Origin: Paraspadella gotoi
Lineage: Eukaryota; Chaetognatha
Assembly (NCBI GenBank): GCA_051294375.1
Contig: CM119265.1
Location: 1,914,280-1,978,279 of the forward strand
Direction of reading: 5' to 3'
Length of the DNA: 64,000 nt
This document shows, piece after piece, positions 1 through 11,900 of this stretch (positions within the stretch are counted from its first letter, which is position 1; each line of letters opens with the position of its first letter). A program made the position numbers and the translations under genes. The notes below the pieces were generated by a model. It saw only the letters and a program-made list of their open reading frames with translations, was not told where the DNA came from and did no database searches.

Positions 1-97
1 CAAAATTGAGAAGAAAATACGAAGAGAACTTGAAAAAAGCGAGAAATGGGAAATGTCGTTGACGTGGATTGTTGGCCGAACCCGCGGCGCTTCTCTT

Positions 98-2353
98 CTA
101 CTCTTCTCTCCTCCACTCCCCTTCTCTCCCCCCTTCTACACTCCCTCCACTCTCCTCCGCCACCGCCGCCACCCTGATCACGTTCTTGCCCAGCGTCGTT
201 CCCTGCCGCAGCCTCTCAAAGGCCAGGTCGGCGGCGTCGAGCGGGAAGACGGCGTCGACGACCGGGTTCACTCTCCCTTCCTCCACCAAGTCTTTGACCA
301 GCTCCAGTACGGCGCCGTAGGGTTTCCCCCGGAGCATCCAGCGATAGTGGCGGTCGAAGAGGAGCCGCTGCTCCAGTCGGGTGCGAAGGAACTGGATAGT
401 TTTAAAATAATTAATTCATTAATAAATTAATTAATAAATAATCAATTATTTAATTATAATCTAATAATCTATTTAGGAAACATGAACATAAATGTCAAAT
501 ACTTGAAGAATCACTGAAACTGTCAACGTCTCCTATTTGTAACTTGTTTAATAAAACATTGGTCTATACTCTAATTAATTTTAATTGATTATCATTATCA
601 TTACATGAAAATCATTTCAAGTTATTACCAGAATTCTAACCTGCCACTCCTGAATAACTAAATCTGATTTTATATTGATGGATAAGTTAATTCCTTACAA
701 TTATTAAAAATATCAGGTAACGACACGTCCTCTTCCCTCCACCCCAATTCCTCACCTTGTACCCTGCCAACAAGCTCCCGCCAAGCAGCCCGTATCGTCC
801 GGTGAGTCCGACAATTGGCGGCAAGAGCGTGACCACGTGACCGCCTTCCTTACATAGATATAGGCAAGAGTCGCAGGCCCAAGGACCGAGGCTGTTGACG
901 ACGAGATCGAACTTGGGCTTATGCATGAGGACGTCCTCGAAGTGGTCGCCCGAGACGTCGACGACTTCATCGGCGCCGAGTTCGCGGACGAAGGCGACGC
1001 CGCTCGGGCCGCATGTCGCCGTCACGTGACCGCCCCAAGCCTTGACGAGTTGGACGGCGACGGCGCCGAGTCCGCCCGAGGCCGCGTGTACGAGGACGCG
1101 CTTGGCGACGCAGTCCAGCGGATCGAGGCCGCCCTTCTCAACCAGCGCCGCCCAAGCCTCCGTGGCGGCGTGTGGGAGGGAAGCCGCTTCGTCGAAGGTG
1201 AGGTTGCGAGGCTTTCGGGCCAACTGAGAGAAGGGTGGGAAAAAGAGAGGGAGTTAAAAAGGTAAGTTCATACGAGCTACGCCCACCAAGTCCTAACCTG
1301 CCACTCCTTGACGACGACAAGCTCAGCCAGCGCCCCCTGCTCAAAGTGTTCGGCGGCGGCGAAGACTTCGTCTCCCGGTTTGAAAAGCGTCACCGTCGCA
1401 CCGACGGCCTCCACCGTCCCTGCGATGTCGCGGCCGAGAACGAGGGGAAACTCTCGACCCTCGCCAACAGGGAGACCTGAAGGGAGATCAAGTTATTTGT
1501 AAATTAAAATACATAAATTTATTTCTAATTTATTAGTTATGGCAACAGTCGGGTTGCCTCAGATGCCCATTGGGATGGGGCATCTCACTGTTGGCTTTGG
1601 TGGCTTCCGACCCCCAGTGACGCCTCCAGTCACTGGCGCGGTTACCCTAGGACGGTCTCGCTTTGCCAACGCAGAGGGAAGTCGTTAGGACAGTTGATGG
1701 AACAGTACGCCTGGGATGGTGCGTTCCCCCTCTGAGCCAATGGATTTGGCTGAACGATGGTGGATGTGAGGCGGTGTGAATATACCGCCACATAGTATTA
1801 TTTATATATTTTTCATAGACTAATAGGTAACGAATTGACCAGCTATTAAACAACGCCAGGAAAGATTAAAGTTGTAAAGTCCTATTTCATATTTTTTAAA
1901 TTGTTTTGCGACGTAACACGGGCATTGTACATTTGTACAATGTTCATTGTACAAGCAACAAGACCTGGAAAATTGATAATTTAATCGCAAATCATACGCA
2001 TCTTAACTTATTAATTCTGTCTTTCTCTCTCTCCCCCAGACTATCTGCCTCTCACCCCTCATCCACCGCCACAGGTTAAAGAGCGGCAGCCCGAATCCCG
2101 ACTGAATCTCTAGATCCGCTGGCGACGCCGACGACGCCGCCACGCGGATCAACGCCTCGTCGTTGGCGCGGAGTCGCGGCGCCGGCAACGCCTCCTCCAG
2201 ACGCAGGACCTCGGGTCCGCCGCGCCGAGTGATGGTGACGGCGCGCATGCCCGTCACGTCGCCGGGCGGGATGCGGGCGGCGACGGGCAGGTGCGCCTTG
2301 AGGAGGGAGATGGAGAAGGTGGTGGCGACGGAGATGAAGAGGCTGGAGGCCAT
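98..2353 (-). CDS. RTN4IP1: RTN4IP1-like mitochondrial NAD(P)H/quinone oxidoreductase
   Basis: Model: complement(join(98..391,756..1223,1298..1476,2056..2353)), 412 residues, closing in frame. The product is a medium-chain (zinc-free, quinone-oxidoreductase type) reductase. Seen: a hydrophobic N-terminus, then MRAVTITRRGGPEVLRLEEA, the GroES-like half with EFPLVLGRDIAGTVEAVG and FKPGDEVFAA, a Rossmann half with VLVHAASGGLGAVAVQLVKA, and a C-terminal KNVIRV. RTN4IP1 (NIMP, OPA10) is a mitochondrial oxidoreductase linked to coenzyme Q and complex I; human is 396 residues, so this is full length. The start at 2353 precedes a leader compatible with mitochondrial import. It lies 87 bp behind the GDAP1-like gene, and a pyrimidine tract ending in TAG sits 8 bases before the ATG. 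Intron 1 carries a SINE copy. A generic zeta-crystallin relative is the alternative. Confidence 0.85.
1539..1791 (-). repeat. tRNA-derived SINE, family A, copy 1
   Basis: About 253 bp in RTN4IP1 intron 1. Read on the minus strand it has a box-A-like TTGGCTCAGAGGGGG near the head and a tail ending GGGCATC...TTGCCAT. The same body occurs at 42929-43088, 47493-47716 and, in its tail part, 28285-28502. Confidence 0.7.
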
Positions 2354-2440
2354 TTGACGTCTACGGGGAAAGAGGGGGGATGGAAGAGAAGACGAGACAC
2401 TAATTAATAGAAATGCAAAATCTTTCTCTCAGCCAAAAAA
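2354..2440 (-). promoter_or_regulatory. 87-bp spacer with acceptor-like site before the RTN4IP1 ATG
   Basis: Read on the minus strand the spacer ends in a pyrimidine run (CCCCCTCTTTCCCCGTAG) followed by eight bases and the ATG. This is a strong 3' splice site. It could serve a 5' UTR intron or trans-splicing in a two-gene transcript. No TATA-like element is evident. Confidence 0.5.
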
Positions 2441-3575
2441 TCAAAACCTGGAAATCGGCGGCGAAGCAATCCTCAGCCGCTTCGGTCCCAAGAACCACCA
2501 GAGCAGCGGCAGCGGCGTCATAAGCGTCGGCAGTAACCACATCGTCGACACGCTGTACTCTACCCCTTCCACGCCCCACCCCAGCAGCCGTTGAAGCCGC
2601 GTCTTAGCCGCCAGCGCCACCTCAAGCCACCGCTTGTGGGGAGAGTGGAGACAACGCCGGAAACTCTCCCGTCTGGAGACGGCGGCGTGCCACTCAAGCA
2701 GGCGGGGATACTCGAGGAGAGGGAAACCGATGTCTTTGAGAGTCTGAATCACCACCGACCAAATCACGTCGGCTTGAGTGAGAAAGGGGAGGCCGAGGAG
2801 AGAGGGAGAAGGGGAGGGAGGGGAAGCGAGGGAGGAGGTGGAGGAGCGATGATCTCCGCGGCGAGGAGAGTCGTGGGAGGAAGAGAGTAGATCCTCCAAA
2901 TGCTGCAGGGGACGACGGACTTCGGCGATGCGGCCTTGAAGGTATCTTGGAGAAGAGAAGGGGTTGGTTATAGAAAAGATCTCGGTTTTTTTTAAATTTT
3001 ATTATTAACTAAATTTGTAAAAAATATTTACTTAAATATTAATTAACATTAACTATGATTCAAATTAGCCCCCACCTTCTCGAAAAACCCCTCGACGCAG
3101 CTCTATAGAAATCTACGAGTTCCTTGTTGGCGGCGGCCCGCTGCGCTGCCTTGAGCCGCTTGAGATCGGCGAGGTGCGCCCCGCGAAAGTAAAAGTGGAA
3201 GACGAGGACGGACAAGGCCCTCTGGACGCCGCGCTCCAATTGGACGAGCCTCTCCATGGCGACGCGATCTCCGTTGGCCGGTGGCGTCAACGTCGGGTCG
3301 GGGAATTCCGAGTCGAGATGACGGACGATATCGTTGGAATCGGAAAGGATTTGCCCGTCGTGGATGAGGACGGGAACCGTCCCGCAAGGGTTGACTCGCA
3401 GGAAAGGCTCGTCAAAGTTTTCTCCCGCGAACAAGTCGACGTGATGCTCTCGCCAGGGAAGATTCTTCTCCTCCAGACACAGGCGCACCTTCCTGCTGTT
3501 GTGGGAGAGGGCGTAGTGATAGAGATGGAGGCCGCGGAGGTGAAGGGTCTCCGGGCAAGGGGGCAGCACCGGCAT
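2441..3575 (-). CDS. GDAP1-like, membrane-anchored glutathione S-transferase family protein
   Basis: Model: complement(join(2441..2945,3076..3575)), 334 residues. The N-terminal thioredoxin-like GST domain is clear: LYHYALSHNSRKVRLCLEEK, then NPCGTVPVLIHDG with the cis-proline and SDSNDIVRHL. The C-terminal part has an alpha-helical GST segment (LTQADVIWSVVIQTLKDIGF) and a hydrophobic stretch TMWLLPTLMTPLPLLWWFLG followed by basic residues. That tail anchor is the mark of GDAP1, an outer mitochondrial membrane protein acting in fission and peroxisome/mitochondria dynamics. Human GDAP1 is 358 residues. The start at 3575 was chosen because an upstream in-frame ATG only adds low-complexity Lys/Asn residues. 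I cannot tell GDAP1 from GDAP1L1 or an invertebrate sister group; catalytic activity is not shown by the sequence. Confidence 0.78.
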
Positions 3576-3986
3576 TGTGTTTTTTTTTGGTTTTTTTATT
3601 GCTATATTATTAATCGCCAAGAGCCGAGAATCACATCTCCTTCTGCTTTTTTAAGTTTGTTTTGTTTTTGTTTTTTGATCAATCTGCTGTTTCTTGTTTA
3701 CTCCTTAATACTGGCATCTTTTTTCCCTAAGAATAGACGAAAACTTTTCTAGGCTTAAATAATCAAATTTAACTTAACCGTAATCACAAATAAAGCACTA
3801 ACGCATAATTTCCTGATTTTTATCTTTTTTTTGTGTGATCATTTATCAATTCTAGTGGAATAATGATTGAAACTTCAAACGACGACGAACATGAAATCAC
3901 GGAAAAGAATTCTGTCAAGGAATCAGAATGGAACCGCGACTGCCTTCACAAATGACGGCGGCATCTTCGTTCGAGCGCCTCTTCAT
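3576..3986. other. Spacer between membrane-protein gene and GDAP1-like gene
   Basis: About 411 bp, AT-rich, with T-rich runs near 3580-3600 and 3640-3720. It should hold the 3' end of the 3987-7673 gene and the 5' region of the GDAP1-like gene. I see no further gene. Confidence 0.5.
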
Positions 3987-6900
3987 CTACTCGTCCGGGC
4001 CATGCGCGGGGACTTCGGATCGAGAGGCTCTTCTCTGAAGGACTTGGATGAGCTCTGGCTCTTCTTCTTCTATAGGCGGACGAGTCGTTCCGTGAGGAGA
4101 GTCCTCCACCTTTCTCAGCTTCACGTTCGGAGGTCTCCACTCGACGGTCGTGTCCGTGGCCGAAGAGAGAGGCTCCAAGTCTTGGCCGGAAGAAGAAGCG
4201 TGTTCCACGTCGATCGAGCAGCACAAAGAGTCCATCAGACCAATCGGAGAGGTCGAGCTTTCCTCGGCTCCGGACGGCGAAGTATCCAAGATTTCGGTCG
4301 AGGACAAAGTGTTAGCGACTCTGGACAAAGGGTTTAATGCTTCGACGGCTGAGGACAAAGCTTCGTCGAGAGAATCGACGAAGGTCAAGGCTTCATCGAG
4401 GGAGTAGGAGAAGCCGACTGGTTCTTCGTTGGAGTCTTGAGAAACGGCGAGCTGGTGGGGGGGAGAAATATAATAATAATATAATAACATAACTAAATCA
4501 ACTTCCATCAACATCCATAACTTCATTAATTTGATTAACATCCAAAATTTAAATAATAATCCTAATACTTTTAACCGATTAATCTTTGCGAATGGAATAA
4601 AATCCGCTTATTAAGATTATTGGTTTAATTTAATTTCCACGTTAGAAATTGTTAACATACTTCTAGTATTGTCATTCGTAATCCCATACAACCAATGAAG
4701 AGACCTTCCCTGTTACCCACCCCCATGGGCAATTCCGTGTTCGAGGATTGGGTCGTCCCGACGGAGGATTCCGGCTCCGTCACGTCGTCTTCCTCATCCT
4801 GGTCGGATTCAACAGCCTCGTCGGATTCCGGAGAATCGCTGTGAACCCGCGAAGGCGTCACGGTTTCGGGACCCGAAGACATGACGTTGCCCGGTCCGTC
4901 TGCTTTATCGCAGCCGCTACCGCTGAAGCCGCTACCGCTGACGCCGCTAAAGACGCTGGCACCGCTGGCCGAGTAGACATCGCGAGTTCTCCGCGGAGAT
5001 GGGAATTCGCCGGTGGAGGAAGGAGCCAAGCTGGGGGAGGAAGGATCAAAGGCAGAGCGGGATTTATTTAGGGCGGGGGGGGAAGCCCCTAGGGCAGAGG
5101 ACGATGGATCTAGAGCAGAGAAAGAAGAATCCAGGACGGTGGAGGAATAAGGGAATGCGGAGGCAGTAATATTTAAGGCGGGTAACGCGCCGCAGACGCA
5201 AGCCGCGTCGAGAGTGGAAGAGGAGAATCTGTCCGGGTAGGAGCAATCGTCGCCAGAATAGGTGCGATTTGCGTAACGATAAGGCCCGCTAGCAGACGAT
5301 TGGTGGGCGTAGGGACAAGACACGTTGGGAGGCGATTGGTGGGCGTAGGGACAAAGCACGTTAGATGGGGAGTAATGAGCGTAAGGACAAGGACTGGGAG
5401 GAGGAGAGTCGTTCGCCATTTGACAAGAGTCGTGAAAGGCATGATGAGAAAAGTGACAAGGACTATGAAGCGGGGGACTAGAGTACGCACAAGTGGCATG
5501 GACGGCGTGTTTAGAGTACGGGCAAGCATCGCTGGTCGGGACGTGGGCATGAAGGCAGAGTGCGCGGGAAGCTCGAGGATGGAAACGATAATCGCTCCCA
5601 GATAAACTTCGATCGACGACGAAATCTTCTCCGTGTCGTCCGTTAGAATCTCCCTCGGCGTTGACAGGATAAGGCAGATGCAGCCGCCGCGGAGAGCTGC
5701 CGCCGATGGACATTGACGAAACGTATCCGCAGCGTCCGTCGAACAAAAGACAATCTCGATGATGCGATCGACCGACGGGCGCCACTGGCGAAAAATCGTA
5801 GAGATGAGGATCCTCGGTTTTGCTCTTCGTGTCATCCTTTGTCGCGTGACGAGCTTCTTCCATCGTGGCGTCGTTCAAGCGACGATAAGTCACGCCCGCT
5901 TTTCGTTTCGTTCCGCCAAAGGATCGAGAGAAACGCCCTCCTCCTCCGGCGGCGGCGGAGACGTTCAAGTCTGAGGGTTCGCCGCCGTCGCGATTGCAGA
6001 CGAGTTTTCCGCTGAGGTAGCAAGCGAAGAGAATCCCGGAGATGATCGCGGTGCAAGACCCGACCAAAATGGCGACCAATGGATTCGATCGCCTCGGCGG
6101 AATCGTCGGTTTGACCGGAAGGTAGTGCTCGGCTTCCTCCATCGTGGTCGAAAGGGCCGGATGAGTCGTTACCGTGGCGGTGTGGGTAAGAGGAGGAGGC
6201 GTCGGACGGTTGGTGAGAAGCTGCCTCAAACGATCCACCGGAAGGTCCACATACCTTGAAGAGAGAAAAAAGAGATGAGTTTTTATTTCCTTCTGTTTTT
6301 CACAAGAATGTGAGGGAGAATTGTCTTCTCGTCTCACCACATCTTCACATCCTCCATCGACGCCTTTCCGTTTTTCGTCTTTTCTATGAGAAATCCCAAA
6401 CAATAAGCGAGCATGAGGTGTCCCAAGTGGATCGTCCCGGTTCGTTTGGTGGAGCCTTTGTAGATCTTGACCCAGTTGGCCTTGGTGGAGTTATGACAGT
6501 CGGCGTCGGCCGAGCCTTCGATCTCGAAGAGGAGCGGAGCCGAAGCCTCCTTCACCGCCGTGAAGGAAAAGTTGAGGACGACCTGAGGTGAATTTTACAA
6601 TTATAAATATAAAATTATCTAACATCAAATTATCCATTCATTCAATATATAATCTGGCTTTCTTATCAATGAAGTGGTATAATATTAAAAAGAACAGTTT
6701 TAATTGCATGATCAGTATTAGTATTAGATAAATATTTAATCACACGCCATTTTACTTTTACTTATAAGATCAACTTCCATCAAAGAAACGTCCCTTTAAA
6801 GTTTAATACCTGCAACCGCGAGAATTTCCAGAAGAGGCGAATCGGGAGAGCGTTGCCGGCGCCGCTCCGCCACGAGGAGACGTAACCCTCAGGGAAGACG

Positions 6901-7673
6901 GAGGTGGAGTTCTTGCGGTAGTCGACGCAGGCGCGAGGGGGCGTGTTCTGGTCAACCTGAGACGGGGGGGGGGAGAAACAATGCCTGATTTTCTAAAAAG
7001 ACCTCCAGCTCCTTCCTCTCCCTGTTAGATGTTAAACTGTTGTTGTCATATTATTGTCAGTCATATTATAAAATGATATCGGTATTTTTTTCTGACCAGA
7101 TATAGTTGAACATCAAAATTCGTATTGATAGTTCTATTTATCTAATCATTTTTCTAAAATTCTATCAGAAAGTTTGATGGGAACCGTGTCTTTTCAGAAA
7201 GAAGCCCGATAATATCGGGCTATATAGGCGATATCATTTAATAATATGAAGCTTTCTGTACTTGTTTGTATATAACCAAGGAATTCAGTTGTTCAGTCCC
7301 TAACCTCAGTCAACGGACAGACGCAATGGTTGTTATCGTTGCCGCAAAATCCGAAGGGCGAGCAGCAGGGCTTGTTGCTGCGAGGGTCGCAACCGAGGAC
7401 GGTGCTGCAGATGCCGCTGTTGTCGAAGTAAGCGGTGGGCGTGGCTTTGACAAATGCCTCCAAGGGATGGTGGTGGACTTTGGAGACTTTGCCCGTGTCG
7501 TAGGCGCCTTCTTTCGCCGCCTTTCCCGATCGTAGCAGCTCTTTCCAATCGGCCGACTTCGACGCCGCCTTCAACGTCTGCTTGAGTTCATCGTATGAGC
7601 TCATGGCCGTCGTGGTCGTCGTCGTCAACGACGACAACAACGACGCCAGAGTTGCTAATAAGTTTAGTCTCAT
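3987..7673 (-). CDS. Novel single-pass membrane protein with hevein-like motif and Cys-Pro-Tyr-Ala-His tail repeats
   Basis: Model: complement(join(3987..4451,4721..6254,6338..6582,6810..6956,7305..7673)), 919 residues in frame. I do not recognise an orthologue. Seen in order: a signal peptide (MRLNLLATLASLLSSL), a short helical segment, a cysteine cluster GCDPRSNKPCCSPFGFCG that looks like a hevein-type chitin-binding motif, a region of about 150 residues with paired cysteines (RACVDY, DADCHN), a juxtamembrane T/P-rich stretch, one transmembrane helix near residue 310 (VAILVGSCTAIISGILFACY), then a long Ser/Pro/acidic cytoplasmic tail. The tail has repeated CPYAHxS units around 5280-5420. 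The topology suggests a type I surface protein with a chitin or glycan-binding ectodomain; that role is inference. The last exon is supported only by splice sites and an open frame. Confidence 0.6.
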
Positions 7674-8914
7674 AATTATAATATTTTATTGGAGGAGAGA
7701 TGCTTTTTAACTTTCTGATGGAATCAGCGAGAAGGGCGGACCCTGTGGCCCGACATCTAAAAAAAGTCAACTTGTGGGCGGGAGGAAAAAAAAATTAATG
7801 ACACGACTACAAAAGGATAGAAAGAAAACAAAATCAAATTAAGAAAAAAACTGGAGAAACTCGACTCAAATCTTTCTCAATTCAACGTCGAAGAAATTGG
7901 TGGTTTTGCTTTTGTCTCTTGAGGCGTCAGAAGGAGAAAAGCGGAGGTCGTCGTCTTTTTGCAGAACCGAGTTTCTTAACTCGAATTGACTTCTTAAAAA
8001 TAGCGAGGAATAATTAATAATACTTAGTCGTTTGACTCTCATTCTCTTTTCAATTGCTGATTCAAGTTCTCCGATTCACTTTGTCGGTCCGTCGGTCCTA
8101 CCCCAAAATCTTGTCGGAAAGTTACTTGGATCATGTCAGAACATCATATTATATACATGTATATAATGTATATATATATAAATATAATCCCTTCTTAGCT
8201 TTAAACCATTAACGATTAACTTAAAATTTTGAGTGAAGCTAAAAAAGTGTGTTATTGAGCTTAAGTGGAAATGAGTTTAAATAGAAAAATCAAAAAAAAC
8301 ATTTCAGTCTTTGATTAAGCTTTTTTTCTTTTTATATTAATTAGAAAAACAAAGTGCACCTAAAAAACAAAATATTGAAAGGAAATCTGAAAAAAATACT
8401 TGATTAATTAATTAATTTAATAATTATTTAATTAATTTCTCCTATTTTTCATCTGATCAGCTGCTTACCGCTCATGATCGTGAGCAGATCCGATTTCGTT
8501 TGCTCAAACTTTTTTTTTTAGTCATTGTATTATTTCTGTCGATTCGTTGGAGACAAAACGTAATAACATTTAAATGGTTTACAAACGATGTTTACAACAA
8601 CAACAACAACAACAACGTTTTTTTTAATAACGGCTATGAGGTATGAAAAATAAAAAATAAAATCGCTTCTTTCCGATTTATTAAAAAACAAAAAAACAAA
8701 CAAAAACAAAAACAAAAAAACACGAGACGAGTCATTGCACTTAGCGGAAGCGCATTATTTATAAATAAATAAATAAATAAATAGCGTATATTTAATAACG
8801 AAATAATCTTGAACATGTTAGCTTTAAAAAAAAAAAAAAACAGGAGTAAAAAAATGGCTTGGATATGAGGGGGGGGAGGAAGATGGAAGACTAGAAGGAG
8901 ACGAAAATTCTTAG
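7674..8914. other. AT-rich spacer between NEURL4 and the membrane-protein gene
   Basis: About 1.24 kb, with low-complexity A/T runs, a CAA trinucleotide run near 8597-8616 and a TAAATAAATAAATAAA run near 8764-8782. The latter gives TTTATT/AATAAA on both strands, so it may hold the NEURL4 polyadenylation region. I see no gene. Confidence 0.5.
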
Positions 8915-11900
8915 CTAATCTAATTTGACTAAAAGCGCGGCGAGAAGCAAGCCGCCTTGCTCCTTGGTCCGCCACTCCAACTCGTTGTTGGGAAGGTAAG
9001 GTTCGGCCACGCTGCGGTCGGGTTGGCGTTGAGCGGCGGATGAGGTGGAGGTGACATACGAGCCTGGTTTGACGAGCATCTGGAGAGCGACGCGGGCGCG
9101 GAAGGAACGGTTCGTCTTCCGATCCGAATAATCCACGGGAGACGCTTGGGGGCTCGAGTGGATCACGCTGAATTCATTTATAATGTTATTAATGTTAAAA
9201 AATCAACGAAATTAATGAACAACAAAAATATAGCGAACTTGATGGAGGGCGAAAGGATGACTTCGGTTTTCAACTCCTCTCGATGCGCCGTCTCCTTGTT
9301 CCGCTCGGAGATGTCGCCGCCGGCCAAACACCACGACACGTCCGTCGACGGATTGAGGAATTCCCCGGGATCCTCCAGTGAGCCGGAGTCCAGCGTCGGT
9401 CTGGAAATGTGGATAAACGCTTGTGGATTGATAATTTTAATTATAAAGAATTAAAATAAATAATCATAAAAAAACCTAAGACACTCGACGGGTAGAGCGT
9501 GAAAGGCTGTGTGCCATTTATCTTGATACTTTTGCCGGCGGCCGCCGTGATGCAGCCGGAGCCCGAAGCGGCACCAGCCGACGGGGAGGGAAAAGGCTTT
9601 CGGGGGTTCGCCGCCCACACGTTTGGAACTCGTCGTCGACTCGGCGCGGAGGCGAAGGCAGTTTTCGCAAAAGCAGAGACTTTGGTCGAAGCGGAAAAAA
9701 CCTGGGGGGAAGAGGGGGAAAATGAAATTATTATTCCAAACTCTCCCACACCGCGCAACTGACCCATGGGAAGTCCCAGCGAAGCCACGAAACGCTTGGC
9801 GACGTTGAGGATCTCGCAATTGACGATGACGGGATTCCGAGTGGGCGTGGCCTCTCTCGACGACGACGACAAGGAATCGGGTTGAGAAGGCGGCGAAGAT
9901 CGGCGTTGAGGAAATTTGCTCGTTTTCTCCTTTAAACCTTCTTCGTCTCCCTTTTCTTTGGTTTCGTTCGACTTTTGATTTGGTGGCGGAAAACGAAAAA
10001 AACAAAAAAATTTTTTTGGGTTAATTTTGATTAATATTAATCTCAAGTATCCACCACCTGAGCGCCGCCTCTCTCCAACGGCGCCGCGCCGTCCCTCGGC
10101 GCCGTAACGAAGGTGACGGCGTCGCATTGACCGTAGACATCGACGACGGCGTGACATCCCAGCGGAAGTCCGTGGGCGACGGCTCCTTGGTCCACGCCGT
10201 CGATGAGCAGACGCAAAGAGGCGTTCTCGTCCACGACCACGCCCACCGAGCGACCCGGCGACAAAGCGTCCAAATCCGGCGTCGGGGCGCCGAGTTTTTC
10301 GGGAGACACCGCCCCGCCCACTTTGACGCCGTCGTGGTAGAGGTGAGAGTGACGGAAAATCCAAGAGCCTCGTTTGAGGCCCATGGAGGTGAGAGGAAGG
10401 GCGAGGCGGTCAGGACTGGAGAGAGAGAGAGAGAGAGGAAAGAGAGAAGTGAATTTATTTATTAAAGAAAGAGAAGAGAAGAGAAAAGTGAAGATGAAAC
10501 GGACCCGAAAGCGATGACGCCGATGGCGAGACCCGACGTCCATCGATAGTTGACCGAATCGACGAGGACGTGGAAAGGCACGCCGGGTTTTAAAGGCGTC
10601 GATGAGACGACGAGGCCCTTGAGTAAGAAAAAGGAGGCAGAGGAAAATTAAGTTACAAATTTACTTGCTATGATATGAAATAAAATAGAGGGCGGCAATC
10701 TTATTGTAGTATTGGAGTAATAAGTTATTCCAAGTATCGCAGGTTTTGTGTTCTGTTTTAATATTTGCTTTATTTTCGTTTGATTTATGTTATTACCGTT
10801 TAATTGTATAAATGAGTCACAGAAGTTCAAATAATATTTTACAAGCAATGACCATAAGCTCAGCACATTCATATTAATCACAAGCCCCTATGTAAAAAGA
10901 GAAACCGAGAAATCTTTTCTCTCTCTCTCTCTCTCTCTTTTGCGCGAGAACCTGATTGTAAGAGGCTGTCCTCTCGGCGTGCTCGCGATTGTCTCCCGTC
11001 AGACGAACGTTCTTCCCGTGATTCGGGTGGAAACCGTTCGGCGTCTCCTTTTTCGCCTCGTTTGAAAAGAGCAAGTGCAAATTTAATATTACTAATTCTT
11101 TATCGTTGATTATAAACAATTTTAAACATATATGGAAACTATAATGTACTTGGATCTTCTCGTCGTCCGTTTGCGTTTTGATGATCGTCGCCTCCGATGT
11201 TTCGTCTCCTTCCAACTTGAAAATAAATACATATATACATATATACAAGGATACAATTATCTAATTAATTAAGCCACCTTCTCACCTCTCTCGACGACGA
11301 CGCGGCGACGGCGCCCATTTCCTCGGCGCCATCCGGCGTCGTGGGTTCCATCGGCGGCGGCGCCACGACGGCGATCTTGGGCGGCGGAGCGGCGACGGAT
11401 TTAGCCGCCGATCGGTTCTTCGTCTTGCACGCGTTGGTGAGCGGGACGGACGAGACGACGCGCACGGACTCGACGCGTCCGTACAAGTCGAGGACGGCAA
11501 AGACGCCGCGCGGGACGTCGGTCGCGGCCACGCCCATGTCTTCGCCGTTGACGAGGACGTGCATCGTGGCATCGGCGCATCGCTTGACGCCGACGCGGGC
11601 GTTGACGCCGAGACGGTCGAGGGAACTCGCGTAATTCTCTTTGATGACGACGCCGTCCTTGTAGACGTTGCCGTCGATCATCGCCCAGACGGGCTTCAAC
11701 GACGCCAGACCGTCGGAGCTGTTAGCCATGCTCGTCGACACAATCTGAATAATGGGTTTGTTAAGAAGTAAGTTTAATTTAAATGTTTAGAGTTATTTAA
11801 TTTATATTAATTGATATGAAATTGGTATAATGAATATAAAAATTACGAGATTCCCTCTCTTTCATTTAACAATCTATAGACAAGGTTTCAAACAAGATTA

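Noticed and set aside
4748-6015. Plus-strand Arg-rich ORFs opposite the membrane-protein gene
   Set aside because: Antisense shadows of a GC-rich Ser/Pro/Asp coding exon; no codon bias or domain.
9441-10364. 307-residue minus-strand ORF as a separate gene
   Set aside because: It mixes several NEURL4 exons and introns in one open frame; for exon 25 the true frame is the neighbouring one carrying CFCENC and LPVGWCRF.
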